A stretch of DNA of 64,000 bases from Acidobacteriota bacterium (lineage in GTDB: Bacteria > Acidobacteriota > Thermoanaerobaculia > Gp7-AA8), in NCBI GenBank assembly GCA_019247495.1, contig JAFAOU010000022.1, positions 1-64,000 of the forward strand. Direction: 5' to 3'. Shown here piece after piece: positions 19,424-27,450 of this stretch (positions are counted from its first letter, which is position 1; every line of letters begins with the position of its first letter). A program made the position numbers and the translations under genes. The notes below the pieces were generated by a model. The model searched no databases. It saw nothing but the letters and a program-made list of their open reading frames with translations, and had not been told where the DNA came from.

Positions 19424-20644
19424 ATGCGCAAGCTACTCCTCGCAATTCTGCTGTTTCAGGCAATCAACGTATTCGGCCAGACGGTCAGCGCCGAGATCGA
19501 CTCAGGACCGCTTCCGTTCACAAACCTCGGCACCATCTTCCCGGCCCCCGCGGTAGCGATGGCAAAAGATCGCACCGGCCTGGCGATCGCGTGGCTGATG
19601 CCAAGCACGGTCGGCGATCGAATCTCCGTCGTTCGACTCGATGCCACCGGCCACTTCACGGGCCAGGTTCAAAGCATTCCCGCGTTGTCCGATTCGATCC
19701 ACGTCGTCGCTCCTTCGATCGCGGCGTTACCACAAGGCGACGGCTTCACGCTCGCCTGGCTGGAAACGTCGAGCACCGCCTCCTCGGTCACGAGAGCCGC
19801 GTACTGCCGGCTCGATCACGACCTGCATCCGTCCACGACGTCGATGCTCACGATCGTACCGTCGGCGTCTACCGGTCCGGCCGTCGTTCGCGCTGGAAAA
19901 ACCACGTGGATCTCCGCCGGCGCCTCGGTATGGGAACTCCGCGATGACGGTTCGCTTGGCGCACCGCTCGATGCCGGCGTCGCCGCGACCGATATGACGG
20001 TCGCCACCGATTTTCCGCAGATCGTTGGGTTAGGTCACCTCATCAGCGGCGAGGTCGCATGCCCGGTGGCGTGTCGTCTGCCGAGGACCTTCTGCGCCTG
20101 CCCGTTGACGCAACTGAAGACGGCTTCACTGCGGTTCGTCTCGCTCTACAGCATCAGCGGCGCGAAGAGCTTCGAATTCGAAAGCGACGCCGCGCCGGCG
20201 ATCGGCGGCGACGGGCGCGACGTCGCGCTCGTCTGGTTCAATAATGAGCACGGAAAGGGCGGCTCCATCGTGATGACGCGCCTTCTCCCTCCGTCATTCA
20301 CCGATTTTCCGACTGCCGTCAACCAATCTCACGTCATCGGCAGCTTCGGCCCTGACACCGGCCCGACGCGTCCGGACATCGCAAGCGACGGCGAACGCTA
20401 CGTGGTGGTCTGGCGGACGCAAACGACCGGCCGCGCGCACGACATCGTCGGCGCGTCGATTGATCGCGCCGGCAACATCATCCCGCTGTCGATTGCCACA
20501 TCGGCTGCCGACGAACGGGATCCATCGGTCTTTGCCATGGGCGACGGAAGGTTTCTCGTCGCCTATGAAAAAGTGATCGGCGACGAGCGTCATATCGCCG
20601 GCCGCTTCGTCGCGTTCGATGCGCGTGGGCGCGCCGTGCGGTGA
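19424..20644 (+). CDS. Secreted hypothetical protein (beta-propeller-like repeats)
   Basis: Signal peptide MRKLLLAILLFQAINVFGQ; repeated ...AIAWLM.../...LAWLE.../...ALVWFN.../...VVVWRT... blades. Confidence 0.6.
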   Translation: MRKLLLAILLFQAINVFGQTVSAEIDSGPLPFTNLGTIFPAPAVAMAKDRTGLAIAWLMPSTVGDRISVVRLDATGHFTGQVQSIPALSDSIHVVAPSIAALPQGDGFTLAWLETSSTASSVTRAAYCRLDHDLHPSTTSMLTIVPSASTGPAVVRAGKTTWISAGASVWELRDDGSLGAPLDAGVAATDMTVATDFPQIVGLGHLISGEVACPVACRLPRTFCACPLTQLKTASLRFVSLYSISGAKSFEFESDAAPAIGGDGRDVALVWFNNEHGKGGSIVMTRLLPPSFTDFPTAVNQSHVIGSFGPDTGPTRPDIASDGERYVVVWRTQTTGRAHDIVGASIDRAGNIIPLSIATSAADERDPSVFAMGDGRFLVAYEKVIGDERHIAGRFVAFDARGRAVR

Positions 20645-20648
20645 GCGA

Positions 20649-20716
20649 CTCCTAAAGTTTTAGTTGACAAACGTCAGCCGCGAGCCGATCGTGTCTCCTA
20701 ACGTTTTAGGAGACAC
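20649..20716 (+). promoter_or_regulatory. Putative BlaI-family operator region with two sites and a TTGACA -35-like box
   Basis: CTCCTAAAGTTTTAG (20649-20663), TTGACA (20664-20669), GTGTCTCCTAACGTTTTAGGAGACAC (20691-20716, near-perfect palindrome) directly before the ATG at 20718. Confidence 0.7.
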
Positions 20717-20717
20717 G

Positions 20718-21107
20718 ATGCCGCGACGCAAACGGAACGATCAACTCACCCCCGTCGAGCTCGAAATCATGCAGGTGTTGTGGGAGGACGGGCCGGCTTC
20801 GGTGTCCGAGGCGCAGGAACGTCTGGGTGGAAAACTCGCGTACACCACCGTGCAGACGATGCTCAACGTCCTCGTGCGCAAGGGCAAAGCGAGCCGCACG
20901 CTGATCGAGCGCGCCTATCGCTACCGCGCCGCGGTCTCGCGCGAAAAAGCTCTCGGCGCGACGTTGCGCGACGTCGTCCAGCGCATCTTCGGAGGCTCGG
21001 CTGAGGCGCTGGTGATGAGTCTCGTCGAAACGAAACAGTTGACGCCGGAGACGCTGCGGCGGCTTCACAAAATGGTCGAGGAGGAAACGCATGGATCGCG
21101 TCGCTGA
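20718..21107 (+). CDS. BlaI/MecI/CopY family transcriptional repressor
   Basis: QLTPVELEIMQVLWEDGPASVSEAQERLGGKLAYTTVQTMLNVLVRKGKASRTLIERAYRYRA. Confidence 0.92.
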   Translation: MPRRKRNDQLTPVELEIMQVLWEDGPASVSEAQERLGGKLAYTTVQTMLNVLVRKGKASRTLIERAYRYRAAVSREKALGATLRDVVQRIFGGSAEALVMSLVETKQLTPETLRRLHKMVEEETHGSRR

Positions 21108-22377
21108 AGGAGTCGTGACATTCATCGTCAACGCCGCCTGGCAGTCGTCGCTGATCGCGCTGATCGGAATCGGAGCAGCGCGGCTTCTGCGCCGCGCGCC
21201 GGCGCGGTTGCGATTCCTGCTCGTCGCGCTGACGCTGATCGCCGCGGTTGCTGCGCCGCTGATGACGCTCGTACCTCGGCATGAGGCGCGAACGACGCGC
21301 GTGGTCTCAATCTCGAACGAAAGCGGCGATACCGTGGCTGTCCAGCACGCGCCCGCCGCATCGATACGGCCGTCGCTGAATCGAAGATCGGCCGGAATCA
21401 TCACGACTCTCTACTTCGCGGGTCTGCTGCTCGCGGCGGCGCGTCTCCTCGTGGCCGCGTGGCGCACGCGGCGTTTGCTGGCGCATTCGCAGCCATTCGC
21501 AGACGGCATTCGCACCTCTGACGACGTCGCCTCGCCCGTCACGATCGGTGCGACGATCCTCATCCCCCGCTCGCTCGCCGGCAGTGATCTCCTCGATGCC
21601 GCCATCGCGCACGAACGCGCGCACGTGCGCCGGCGCGACTTCACGGTGAACGCGTTCCTGCAACTGGCCGCGCTTCCGCTGTGGTTCCATCCGGCCGCGA
21701 TTTTTCTTCGTCGCGACATCGCGGAGTTGCGCGAGCTGGCCTGCGACGAGGAAGCGGCAGCGAAATCGTCGCCGCGCGCGTATGCCGCAGCGCTGGTCCG
21801 CATCGCCTCGATGACCGCGCGCCGCGATTTCGCCCTCGGGATGTCCTCGACGTCGATCGAACGCCGCGTGTCGCTGCTTCGCCAGCCGCGGCCGCGAAGC
21901 CGCGTCGCGTCTGTGATCGCAATCGTCGCCATCGTCGTCGTTCCGGTCGCACTTTTCGCCGCGTGCTCCCGAACGTCGATCGCTCCAGCCATCGCCGGAC
22001 CGAGACTCGACGGCAACTGGACGCTCGTCGCCGCGCAAAGTGATTTCCGGATGATGGTGCCCCACGCGTATGACGCCTACACGCAGTCAATCGTGCAGGA
22101 CGCGCGCGGTGTCCGGGTCCGGCAGCATCGTGTCGCCGGCGGACGCGCCGAGGATCATGCCTGGCGCGTCGTCACCGACGGCAAATGGCGCGCGGTCGAA
22201 GGCATGGCGCAGACGAACGGCCGTGCTACCTGGAGCAACGGGCGGCTGACGCTCTGCATGAAAGGCCCGGGGCCGCACAGCGAGACGGCCGTGGCCTGGA
22301 TTTCCGGCGGACGCCTGATGTGCGACGGCGACACGGAACGCGGACACTTTCACGCGGTCTTTCAACAGGAGGATTGA
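21091..22377 (+). CDS. BlaR1-like M56 family metallopeptidase
   Basis: IAHERAHVRRRDFTVNAFLQLAALPLWFHPAAIFLRRDIAELRELACDEEA (M56 zinc motif); C-terminal non-penicillin-binding domain. Confidence 0.88.
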   Translation: MDRVAEGVVTFIVNAAWQSSLIALIGIGAARLLRRAPARLRFLLVALTLIAAVAAPLMTLVPRHEARTTRVVSISNESGDTVAVQHAPAASIRPSLNRRSAGIITTLYFAGLLLAAARLLVAAWRTRRLLAHSQPFADGIRTSDDVASPVTIGATILIPRSLAGSDLLDAAIAHERAHVRRRDFTVNAFLQLAALPLWFHPAAIFLRRDIAELRELACDEEAAAKSSPRAYAAALVRIASMTARRDFALGMSSTSIERRVSLLRQPRPRSRVASVIAIVAIVVVPVALFAACSRTSIAPAIAGPRLDGNWTLVAAQSDFRMMVPHAYDAYTQSIVQDARGVRVRQHRVAGGRAEDHAWRVVTDGKWRAVEGMAQTNGRATWSNGRLTLCMKGPGPHSETAVAWISGGRLMCDGDTERGHFHAVFQQED

Positions 22378-23189
22378 TGCGCATCGCATTCGCTGCACTG
22401 GTTCTGATCTTCGCCACCGCGCAGCCGAACGATTTGCCCGTCGAGCAGACCAAGAAGAACATCAAGGTGCTGCAAGGCCTCCCTTCCTCGCAACTCATCC
22501 CGGTCATGGCCTTCATGTCCAACTCCCTCGGCGTGACCTGCGCGCACTGCCACACGAAAGCGTGGGAGTCCGACGAGAAGCCAGCCAAGGAGGTTGCGCG
22601 AACGATGATGGCGATGACGCGCGCCATCAACGAGCAGCAGTTCGGCGGCAAGCTCACCGTCACCTGCAACACGTGCCACCAGGGCCGAGTGAAACCGATC
22701 GCGACACCCGACATTGCGAATGCGGGATGGAACGTTCGTCCCGGGGCGCCGGTGAAGGCGTCCGTCGTGGCGGAGGATGCGATCAGCCGTTTCCCGAAGA
22801 CGTCTGCCGAGGTCAAGCGGCGGGTTGTTCGAGGACGCGTCGAGCGCTACAACGGACGCGATGAGCCGGTCAGCGGCCCATTCACTCTGACAATCGACGG
22901 AAACAAGACCACCTACGACACCGAGCTTTCGCATCCGCCCGAAGCGTCGCGCGCCCTGGCGATCTACCTGCTCGCTCCTCCCGGGATCGAGAAGCTTCGC
23001 GGCGAGCGCTGGCTCATCGACGGCGACCTCGTCGCGCGGACCCGCGAGACGCCAACGCCGTTCGGCAACCTGCCAGATCAGATCGACTACGCCGACTACC
23101 GAAATGCCAACGGCGTACGGCTGCCGTTCCGTGCGCAATGGTCGCGCGCGGACTACCGGGTGACGTTCACGGTGACGAGTATTGAGTAG
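22377..23189 (+). CDS. Di-heme c-type cytochrome (reaction-centre cytochrome c subunit-like)
   Basis: Signal peptide; two CxxCH motifs (CAHCH, CNTCH) in the arrangement LGVTCAHCH...VTCNTCHQGR. Confidence 0.75.
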   Translation: MRIAFAALVLIFATAQPNDLPVEQTKKNIKVLQGLPSSQLIPVMAFMSNSLGVTCAHCHTKAWESDEKPAKEVARTMMAMTRAINEQQFGGKLTVTCNTCHQGRVKPIATPDIANAGWNVRPGAPVKASVVAEDAISRFPKTSAEVKRRVVRGRVERYNGRDEPVSGPFTLTIDGNKTTYDTELSHPPEASRALAIYLLAPPGIEKLRGERWLIDGDLVARTRETPTPFGNLPDQIDYADYRNANGVRLPFRAQWSRADYRVTFTVTSIE

Positions 23190-23327
23190 TGCGGCCGTCT
23201 CGGCTGCATCCGGCGGGCGTCCTCGCCCGGCGTGGTTTCCGGGATTCAATCGCAAGATTGGTGATGACTTCAGAAACCGCCGCCGGGCGAGACGCCGCGG
23301 CGGATGCAGACGCGGACGTCCGCACTA
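23187..23327. repeat. About 141-bp palindromic element between convergent genes
   Basis: TAGTGCGGCCGTC..CTGCATCCG..CGCCCGGCG..GGTTTC ... GAAACC..CGCCGGGCG..CGGATGCAG..GACGTCCGCACTA; arms largely complementary. Confidence 0.88.
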
Positions 23328-24710
23328 CGCCGGCGGCGCTTCGCGCCAGTAGTTGGTTTCGCGTTCGAAGAAGTTGGCGGCGCGGAAGAGGGCGCGTTCG
23401 GCGAAGTGCGGGGACATGATCTGCAGCGATAGCGGCAAATGGTCGCGTGAAAAACCGGACGGGATGGCGATAGCGGGGATGCCGACCAGGTTCGCCGGCG
23501 CGGTGAAGATGTCGGAGAGGTACATCGCCAGCGGATCGTCGGTCTTGGCGCCGATCGGGAACGCCGGTTCGGGCGTGGTCGGTGTCAACAGGAAGTCGCA
23601 GCGCGAAAAGGCGGCGTCGAAATCGGCGCGCAGTTTGGCGCGCACGGCCTGGGCGCGGCCGTAGTAGGCGTCGTAGTAGCCGGATGACAGCGCGAACGTG
23701 CCGAGCATGATGCGGCGCTTCACTTCGTCGCCGAAGCCTTCGCCGCGCGATTCGAAGTAGACCTCGCGCAGCGACTTCGCGCGATCGCTGCGATGCCCGT
23801 ACCGTATCCCATCGAACCGCGACAGATTCGCGCTGGCCTCGGCATTGGCGATGATGTAGTAGATGGCGATTGCGTAGCCGATCGCCGGAACGCTGACTTC
23901 TTCGATCACCGCGCCGCCGCCGCGAAGGACTGCAAGCGCATCGTCGAAATTCGCGCGGACTTCTCCATCCAACTGCGCAACGGCTTCGCGGACGACGCCG
24001 AAGCGGAGTCCGCGAACGCCGGCGTCGAGATCGGCGGTGTAGTCGTCAACAGCGTTCATCGCCGACGTCGAGTCGAGCGGATCGTGGCCCGCGATCATGC
24101 CGAGGAGATCGGCGCATTCGCGGACGGTCTTGGTGATGATGCCGATCTGATCGACGCTCGACCCGAACGCCACCAGGCCGTTGCGGCTGATGCGGCCGTA
24201 GGTCGGCTTGAGTCCAACCACGCCGCAGAGCGCGGCTGGCTGGCGCACCGAGCCTCCGGTTTCGGAGCCGAGGGCGGCGGGGACCATGCGCGCGGCGACG
24301 GCGACGGCGGAACCGCCGGACGAGCCGCCCGGAACGCGCGACGGATCCCACGGATTGCGCGCCGGACCAAACGCCGAATGCTCGGTCGACGAGCCCATCG
24401 CGAATTCGTCGAGATTCGTTTTGCCAGCGATGCGGCAACCGTTCGCACGCAACCGCGCGACGGGTGTGGCGTCGAACGGAGAACGGAAATCGCCGAGGAT
24501 TCGCGACGCGCAGGTCGTCGGCATGTCGGTGGTGACGATGTTGTCCTTCACCGCGACAGGCATTCCGTCACCGCCGTTTCGCGCGACGTGAAGGAACGCG
24601 TTCAACTTCGGATTGAGCCGATCGATCGCGGCGAGCGACGCCGCGCGCAACTCCTCGCCGCTCGCCTGCGCTTTCGCTTCGTGCCACGGCAGGTTCAGAA
24701 GATCAGTCAC
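23325..24710 (-). CDS. gatA: Asp-tRNA(Asn)/Glu-tRNA(Gln) amidotransferase subunit A
   Basis: GKTNLDEFAMGSSTEHSAFGPARNPWDPSRVPGGSSGGSAVAVAARMVPAALGSETGGSVRQPAALCGVVGLKPTYGRISR. Confidence 0.96.
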   Translation of the reverse strand: MTDLLNLPWHEAKAQASGEELRAASLAAIDRLNPKLNAFLHVARNGGDGMPVAVKDNIVTTDMPTTCASRILGDFRSPFDATPVARLRANGCRIAGKTNLDEFAMGSSTEHSAFGPARNPWDPSRVPGGSSGGSAVAVAARMVPAALGSETGGSVRQPAALCGVVGLKPTYGRISRNGLVAFGSSVDQIGIITKTVRECADLLGMIAGHDPLDSTSAMNAVDDYTADLDAGVRGLRFGVVREAVAQLDGEVRANFDDALAVLRGGGAVIEEVSVPAIGYAIAIYYIIANAEASANLSRFDGIRYGHRSDRAKSLREVYFESRGEGFGDEVKRRIMLGTFALSSGYYDAYYGRAQAVRAKLRADFDAAFSRCDFLLTPTTPEPAFPIGAKTDDPLAMYLSDIFTAPANLVGIPAIAIPSGFSRDHLPLSLQIMSPHFAERALFRAANFFERETNYWREAPPA

Positions 24711-24990
24711 CGATCACCTTCGGGACGATGAAGTGGCCGTCGTCGCTGAACGCCGGAGCATTCGCGGCGACGGCCGCGCGATCGACGGGCGGACGCGGCA
24801 CGTCGTCGCGCAGCGGCGTCGACTCCGCGGCGGCGGTCCACTCGAATCCGCCGACATCGACCTCGCGGAGCTGGTCGATGTACGAAAGGATCTTCGTCAT
24901 CTCCCCCGCCATCCGCTCGAGCGCCGGATCGTCGAACTCGAGGTGCGCGAGATCGGCGATCCGCTTCGCTTCATCGCGATCGATTTTCAT
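24703..24990 (-). CDS. gatC: Asp-tRNA(Asn)/Glu-tRNA(Gln) amidotransferase subunit C
   Basis: KRIADLAHLEFDDPALERMAGEMTKILSYIDQLREVD...PLRDDVP. Confidence 0.92.
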   Translation of the reverse strand: MKIDRDEAKRIADLAHLEFDDPALERMAGEMTKILSYIDQLREVDVGGFEWTAAAESTPLRDDVPRPPVDRAAVAANAPAFSDDGHFIVPKVIGD

Positions 24991-26246
24991 CGGCCGCGAA
25001 GTGTATCGCGGCGCTGCTCGACTCCTTCACCGGCCAGAGCGGTGAACGTTTCGTCCGAACGAAGACCGAGCCATGGATCGTCGCTGGGCGTTTTGAAGAC
25101 CTCGCTGTAAACGTGTCCGTTCAGTTCTGCCAAGGCGACGTCCGGCTTATCGACGAAGAATCGGTGGATCTGCGGCCGCAGAACGTACTCGTTCTGCAGA
25201 GTATCGAGGGCGAGCGTCCGTCGAAATGATTCGATGACGCGTGCGAGCGCAGCTGGCGACTCGTGCAACGGCGCGCGTTTCTCGCGGATCAAGCTCATTG
25301 CGCTTTCGTCGATCGCGGAGAAATGCTCATCAGGCTTGAACCTCTCGGCCACGGTTTGGGCCTTGCGGACGATGGAGTTCGTGCCGAATGAGATGCTCTT
25401 GAACATCGGCTCTTCGCCGCCTTCCTTGGAGAACGTGAGGGCCGTCGCTTCCCAGGCATAGGCCGGATGCTGGAGCCGGGCACGCCGTGCAGCCGCCGCG
25501 GTTTCGGGACCGTCGAATCGCCCCGCGGTCTCCGAGGCGCTGCGGGCACGGAGAGCGTGATACATGAGCAGACGCCGGTCGCGGTCAATTGCCGGTGAAT
25601 GTGTCCAGCGGTCGTGCAGCCAGACCATCTCGTGGAGTTGTGCGAGGAACGCGTTGGGCGCATACAGACCAGGAAGCGCGTCGAGCGGCCGCCCGGTTTC
25701 GTCCAGCAGATAGTGAATGCTGTTGCCGGTGATCGTTCGGTGCAGAACGCGGCCGTCGCCGAAGTCGATCGTCACGGAGGGCACCGGCCGCTCGGAGCTC
25801 CAGTGCAGGACGAAGTTGCCGCGAAGGTAGGCGGCGATCTCACGATTCGGATAGAGCACGGTGCGGAAGTAGCGGCTATTCGCGCAGCTCATCTCCATGC
25901 CGAGATCGCCGAGAAGGCGGAGCGAGAGGATCGGACGATGCGTGGCCGCGGCCATCCGCTTCGCTTCGTCCAGATCGGTAAACCAATAAAGACCAGACCA
26001 AAGGCAATCGGCCTGACGGCACACGCGATCGAGCGCCGCCCGGAAGCGTTCCTCGGATTGCGCATCGCGCGCGACGGACGCATGAGCGGCGAGCATTGCG
26101 TCGACCGACGGCTGACCGCCTTTTCGCAATGCGGCAACGGCGGGACCGGCGATGGCGGGATCGGAACTGAAGGCGCGCAAAATCAGCGGATCGGGAGCGC
26201 GCGCGGCAAGAGCAACAGACAGCAGGAGCACGGAAGTAGCGAGCAT
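24987..26246 (-). CDS. Secreted thioredoxin-like fold protein, function unknown
   Basis: Signal-like N-terminus MLATSVLLLSVALAARA; YWFTDLDEAKRMAAATHRPILSLRLLGDLGMEMSCANSRYFRTVLYPNREIAAYLRGNFVLHW resembles a thioredoxin-like domain without CxxC. Confidence 0.55.
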   Translation of the reverse strand: MLATSVLLLSVALAARAPDPLILRAFSSDPAIAGPAVAALRKGGQPSVDAMLAAHASVARDAQSEERFRAALDRVCRQADCLWSGLYWFTDLDEAKRMAAATHRPILSLRLLGDLGMEMSCANSRYFRTVLYPNREIAAYLRGNFVLHWSSERPVPSVTIDFGDGRVLHRTITGNSIHYLLDETGRPLDALPGLYAPNAFLAQLHEMVWLHDRWTHSPAIDRDRRLLMYHALRARSASETAGRFDGPETAAAARRARLQHPAYAWEATALTFSKEGGEEPMFKSISFGTNSIVRKAQTVAERFKPDEHFSAIDESAMSLIREKRAPLHESPAALARVIESFRRTLALDTLQNEYVLRPQIHRFFVDKPDVALAELNGHVYSEVFKTPSDDPWLGLRSDETFTALAGEGVEQRRDTLRGR

Positions 26247-26355
26247 CAGAATTTCTCCTTCGCTTGCGACTGCGCCGGCGCGTCGTTCAGTAGCTAAGAC
26301 GCAACGGCTGCGCCGCGCGTCACACGCGCGGCACTGTTTTCGCTTCGTGCGCTGC

Positions 26356-27051
26356 ATGCCGCTGCGTGTAATGACCTACAACATCAAAGGTCATGGCGCG
26401 CTGCTGCGTCGTCGGCACATCGAGCGGATCTCTCAGGTGATCAACGAAACGAAGCCGGACATCGTCGGCGTGCAGGAAATGCATCGCGGGACGTGGAAGG
26501 TGCGTTTTCGCGATCAGGCGTCGGAGCTGGAGCGGCTCACCGGCATGCAACTTTTCTTCGGGCGCGCGATGGGCAACGGCCGCAGCGAATACGGCAACGC
26601 GGTGCTGACGCGCGGGACGATCGTCGACACGCATATCGATCCACTGCCGGGCAAGGGTGAGCCGCGATCGATGCTCGGCGCGACGATCGACGTCGATGGC
26701 TTCCGGCTCGTCGCATATGTCACCCATCTCGCGGCTTGGGCGCGATTCGGATCGCGCACGCGGCTGCTGCAGGCCGAGGAGGTTGCGCGGGTCGTGGCGA
26801 AGTCGAAGTTGCCGTTCGTGTTGATGGGCGACTTCAACACCAGTCCGAGCAGCAGCGAGCTGCGGGCGTTTCACGACGGCACGATCGTCACGTCGTGCTT
26901 TGCCGAGAAGATCGTCACGCACCGCGCGACCAAGCAGTGCCTCGACTACATCTTCACCGACCCGGCCTGGGTGATCCGCGACGCGCGCGTCATCGATCGC
27001 GGGCCGTCCGACCACTGGCCGCTCCTCGCTGCGGTCGAGCGGAACGGCTGA
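26356..27051 (+). CDS. Endonuclease/exonuclease/phosphatase family protein
   Basis: LRVMTYNIKGHG...PDIVGVQEMHRGT...FVLMGDFNTSPSSSELRA...LDYIFTDP...GPSDHWPLLAAV. Confidence 0.9.
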   Translation: MPLRVMTYNIKGHGALLRRRHIERISQVINETKPDIVGVQEMHRGTWKVRFRDQASELERLTGMQLFFGRAMGNGRSEYGNAVLTRGTIVDTHIDPLPGKGEPRSMLGATIDVDGFRLVAYVTHLAAWARFGSRTRLLQAEEVARVVAKSKLPFVLMGDFNTSPSSSELRAFHDGTIVTSCFAEKIVTHRATKQCLDYIFTDPAWVIRDARVIDRGPSDHWPLLAAVERNG

Positions 27052-27080
27052 CGATGCACGTGCATCGCGTTCGGCGTGTA

Positions 27081-27122
27081 GTTTTTATCCGCAGAGGGAC
27101 GCAGATGTTACGCAGATGAGAG
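27081..27122. repeat. Dispersed repeat of the ttatccgcagagggacgcagatgacgcagatg type
   Basis: GTTTTTATCCGCAGAGGGACGCAGATGTTACGCAGATGAG, with repeated CGCAGAT units; abuts the stop of the selW-like gene. Confidence 0.75.
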
Positions 27123-27341
27123 TCAGGCGCGGAGCTTGTCGAGAATCTCGCGCTCGGTCGGGAAACGGCCTTCGTCCCGTTTCGAGAAGACCGGCTTCCC
27201 GTCGACGCTGACGATGAAGATTCCTCCGCTGCCGCGGACGATCTCGCTGTCGATGCCGAATTCGCGCTTGATCTCAGCCGCCAGACTGGAGGCTCGGGGG
27301 AGATAGTTTCAAACGCCGCAGTAGTCGATTCGAACGTGCAT
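27123..27341 (-). CDS. SelW/Rdx-family (CxxU) selenoprotein with in-frame TGA = Sec at codon 11
   Basis: Manual reverse-complement translation: MHVRIDYCGV(TGA)NYLPRASSLAAEIKREFGIDSEIVRGSGGIFIVSVDGKPVFSKRDEGRFPTEREILDKLRA*. 219 bp, in frame. TGA at 27309-27311 falls at the second position of the CxxC/CxxU motif; the rest matches the SelW-like fold pattern (GSGGxFxVxVDGxxxFSKxxxGRFP). Not in the ORF track because of the TGA. Confidence 0.9.
27273..27311 (-). promoter_or_regulatory. Putative bacterial SECIS element directly downstream of the Sec UGA
   Basis: UGA-AACUAUCUCCCCCG-AGCCuCCA-GUC-UGGcGGCU-GAG; stem AGCC/GGCU and CCA/UGG with one mismatch, apical GUC loop 22 nt after the UGA. Confidence 0.7.
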
Positions 27342-27450
27342 AGTCAGTAGATTAGTGGATTCGTCGATCAGTAGATCAGAGGGTTAGCAGGTCAGGAGAT
27401 CAGCGTGGGCGGTGCCTGATCTACTAATCCACTAATCACTAATCTACTAC
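27341..27450. repeat. Dispersed imperfect palindrome of gtagattagtggatt-type units
   Basis: Left part GTCAGTAGATTAGTGGATTCGTCGATCAGTAGATCAG...; right part CCTGATCTACTAATCCACTAATCACTAATCTACTAC is inverted relative to the left. Confidence 0.8.

Noticed and set aside
27309-27311. TGA as an ordinary nonsense mutation (pseudogene) in the selW-like gene
   Set aside because: No other disruptions in 72 codons, stop falls exactly at the redox Sec/Cys position, it is TGA and not TAA/TAG, and a SECIS-like hairpin follows. The pseudogene option is kept as the refutation case.
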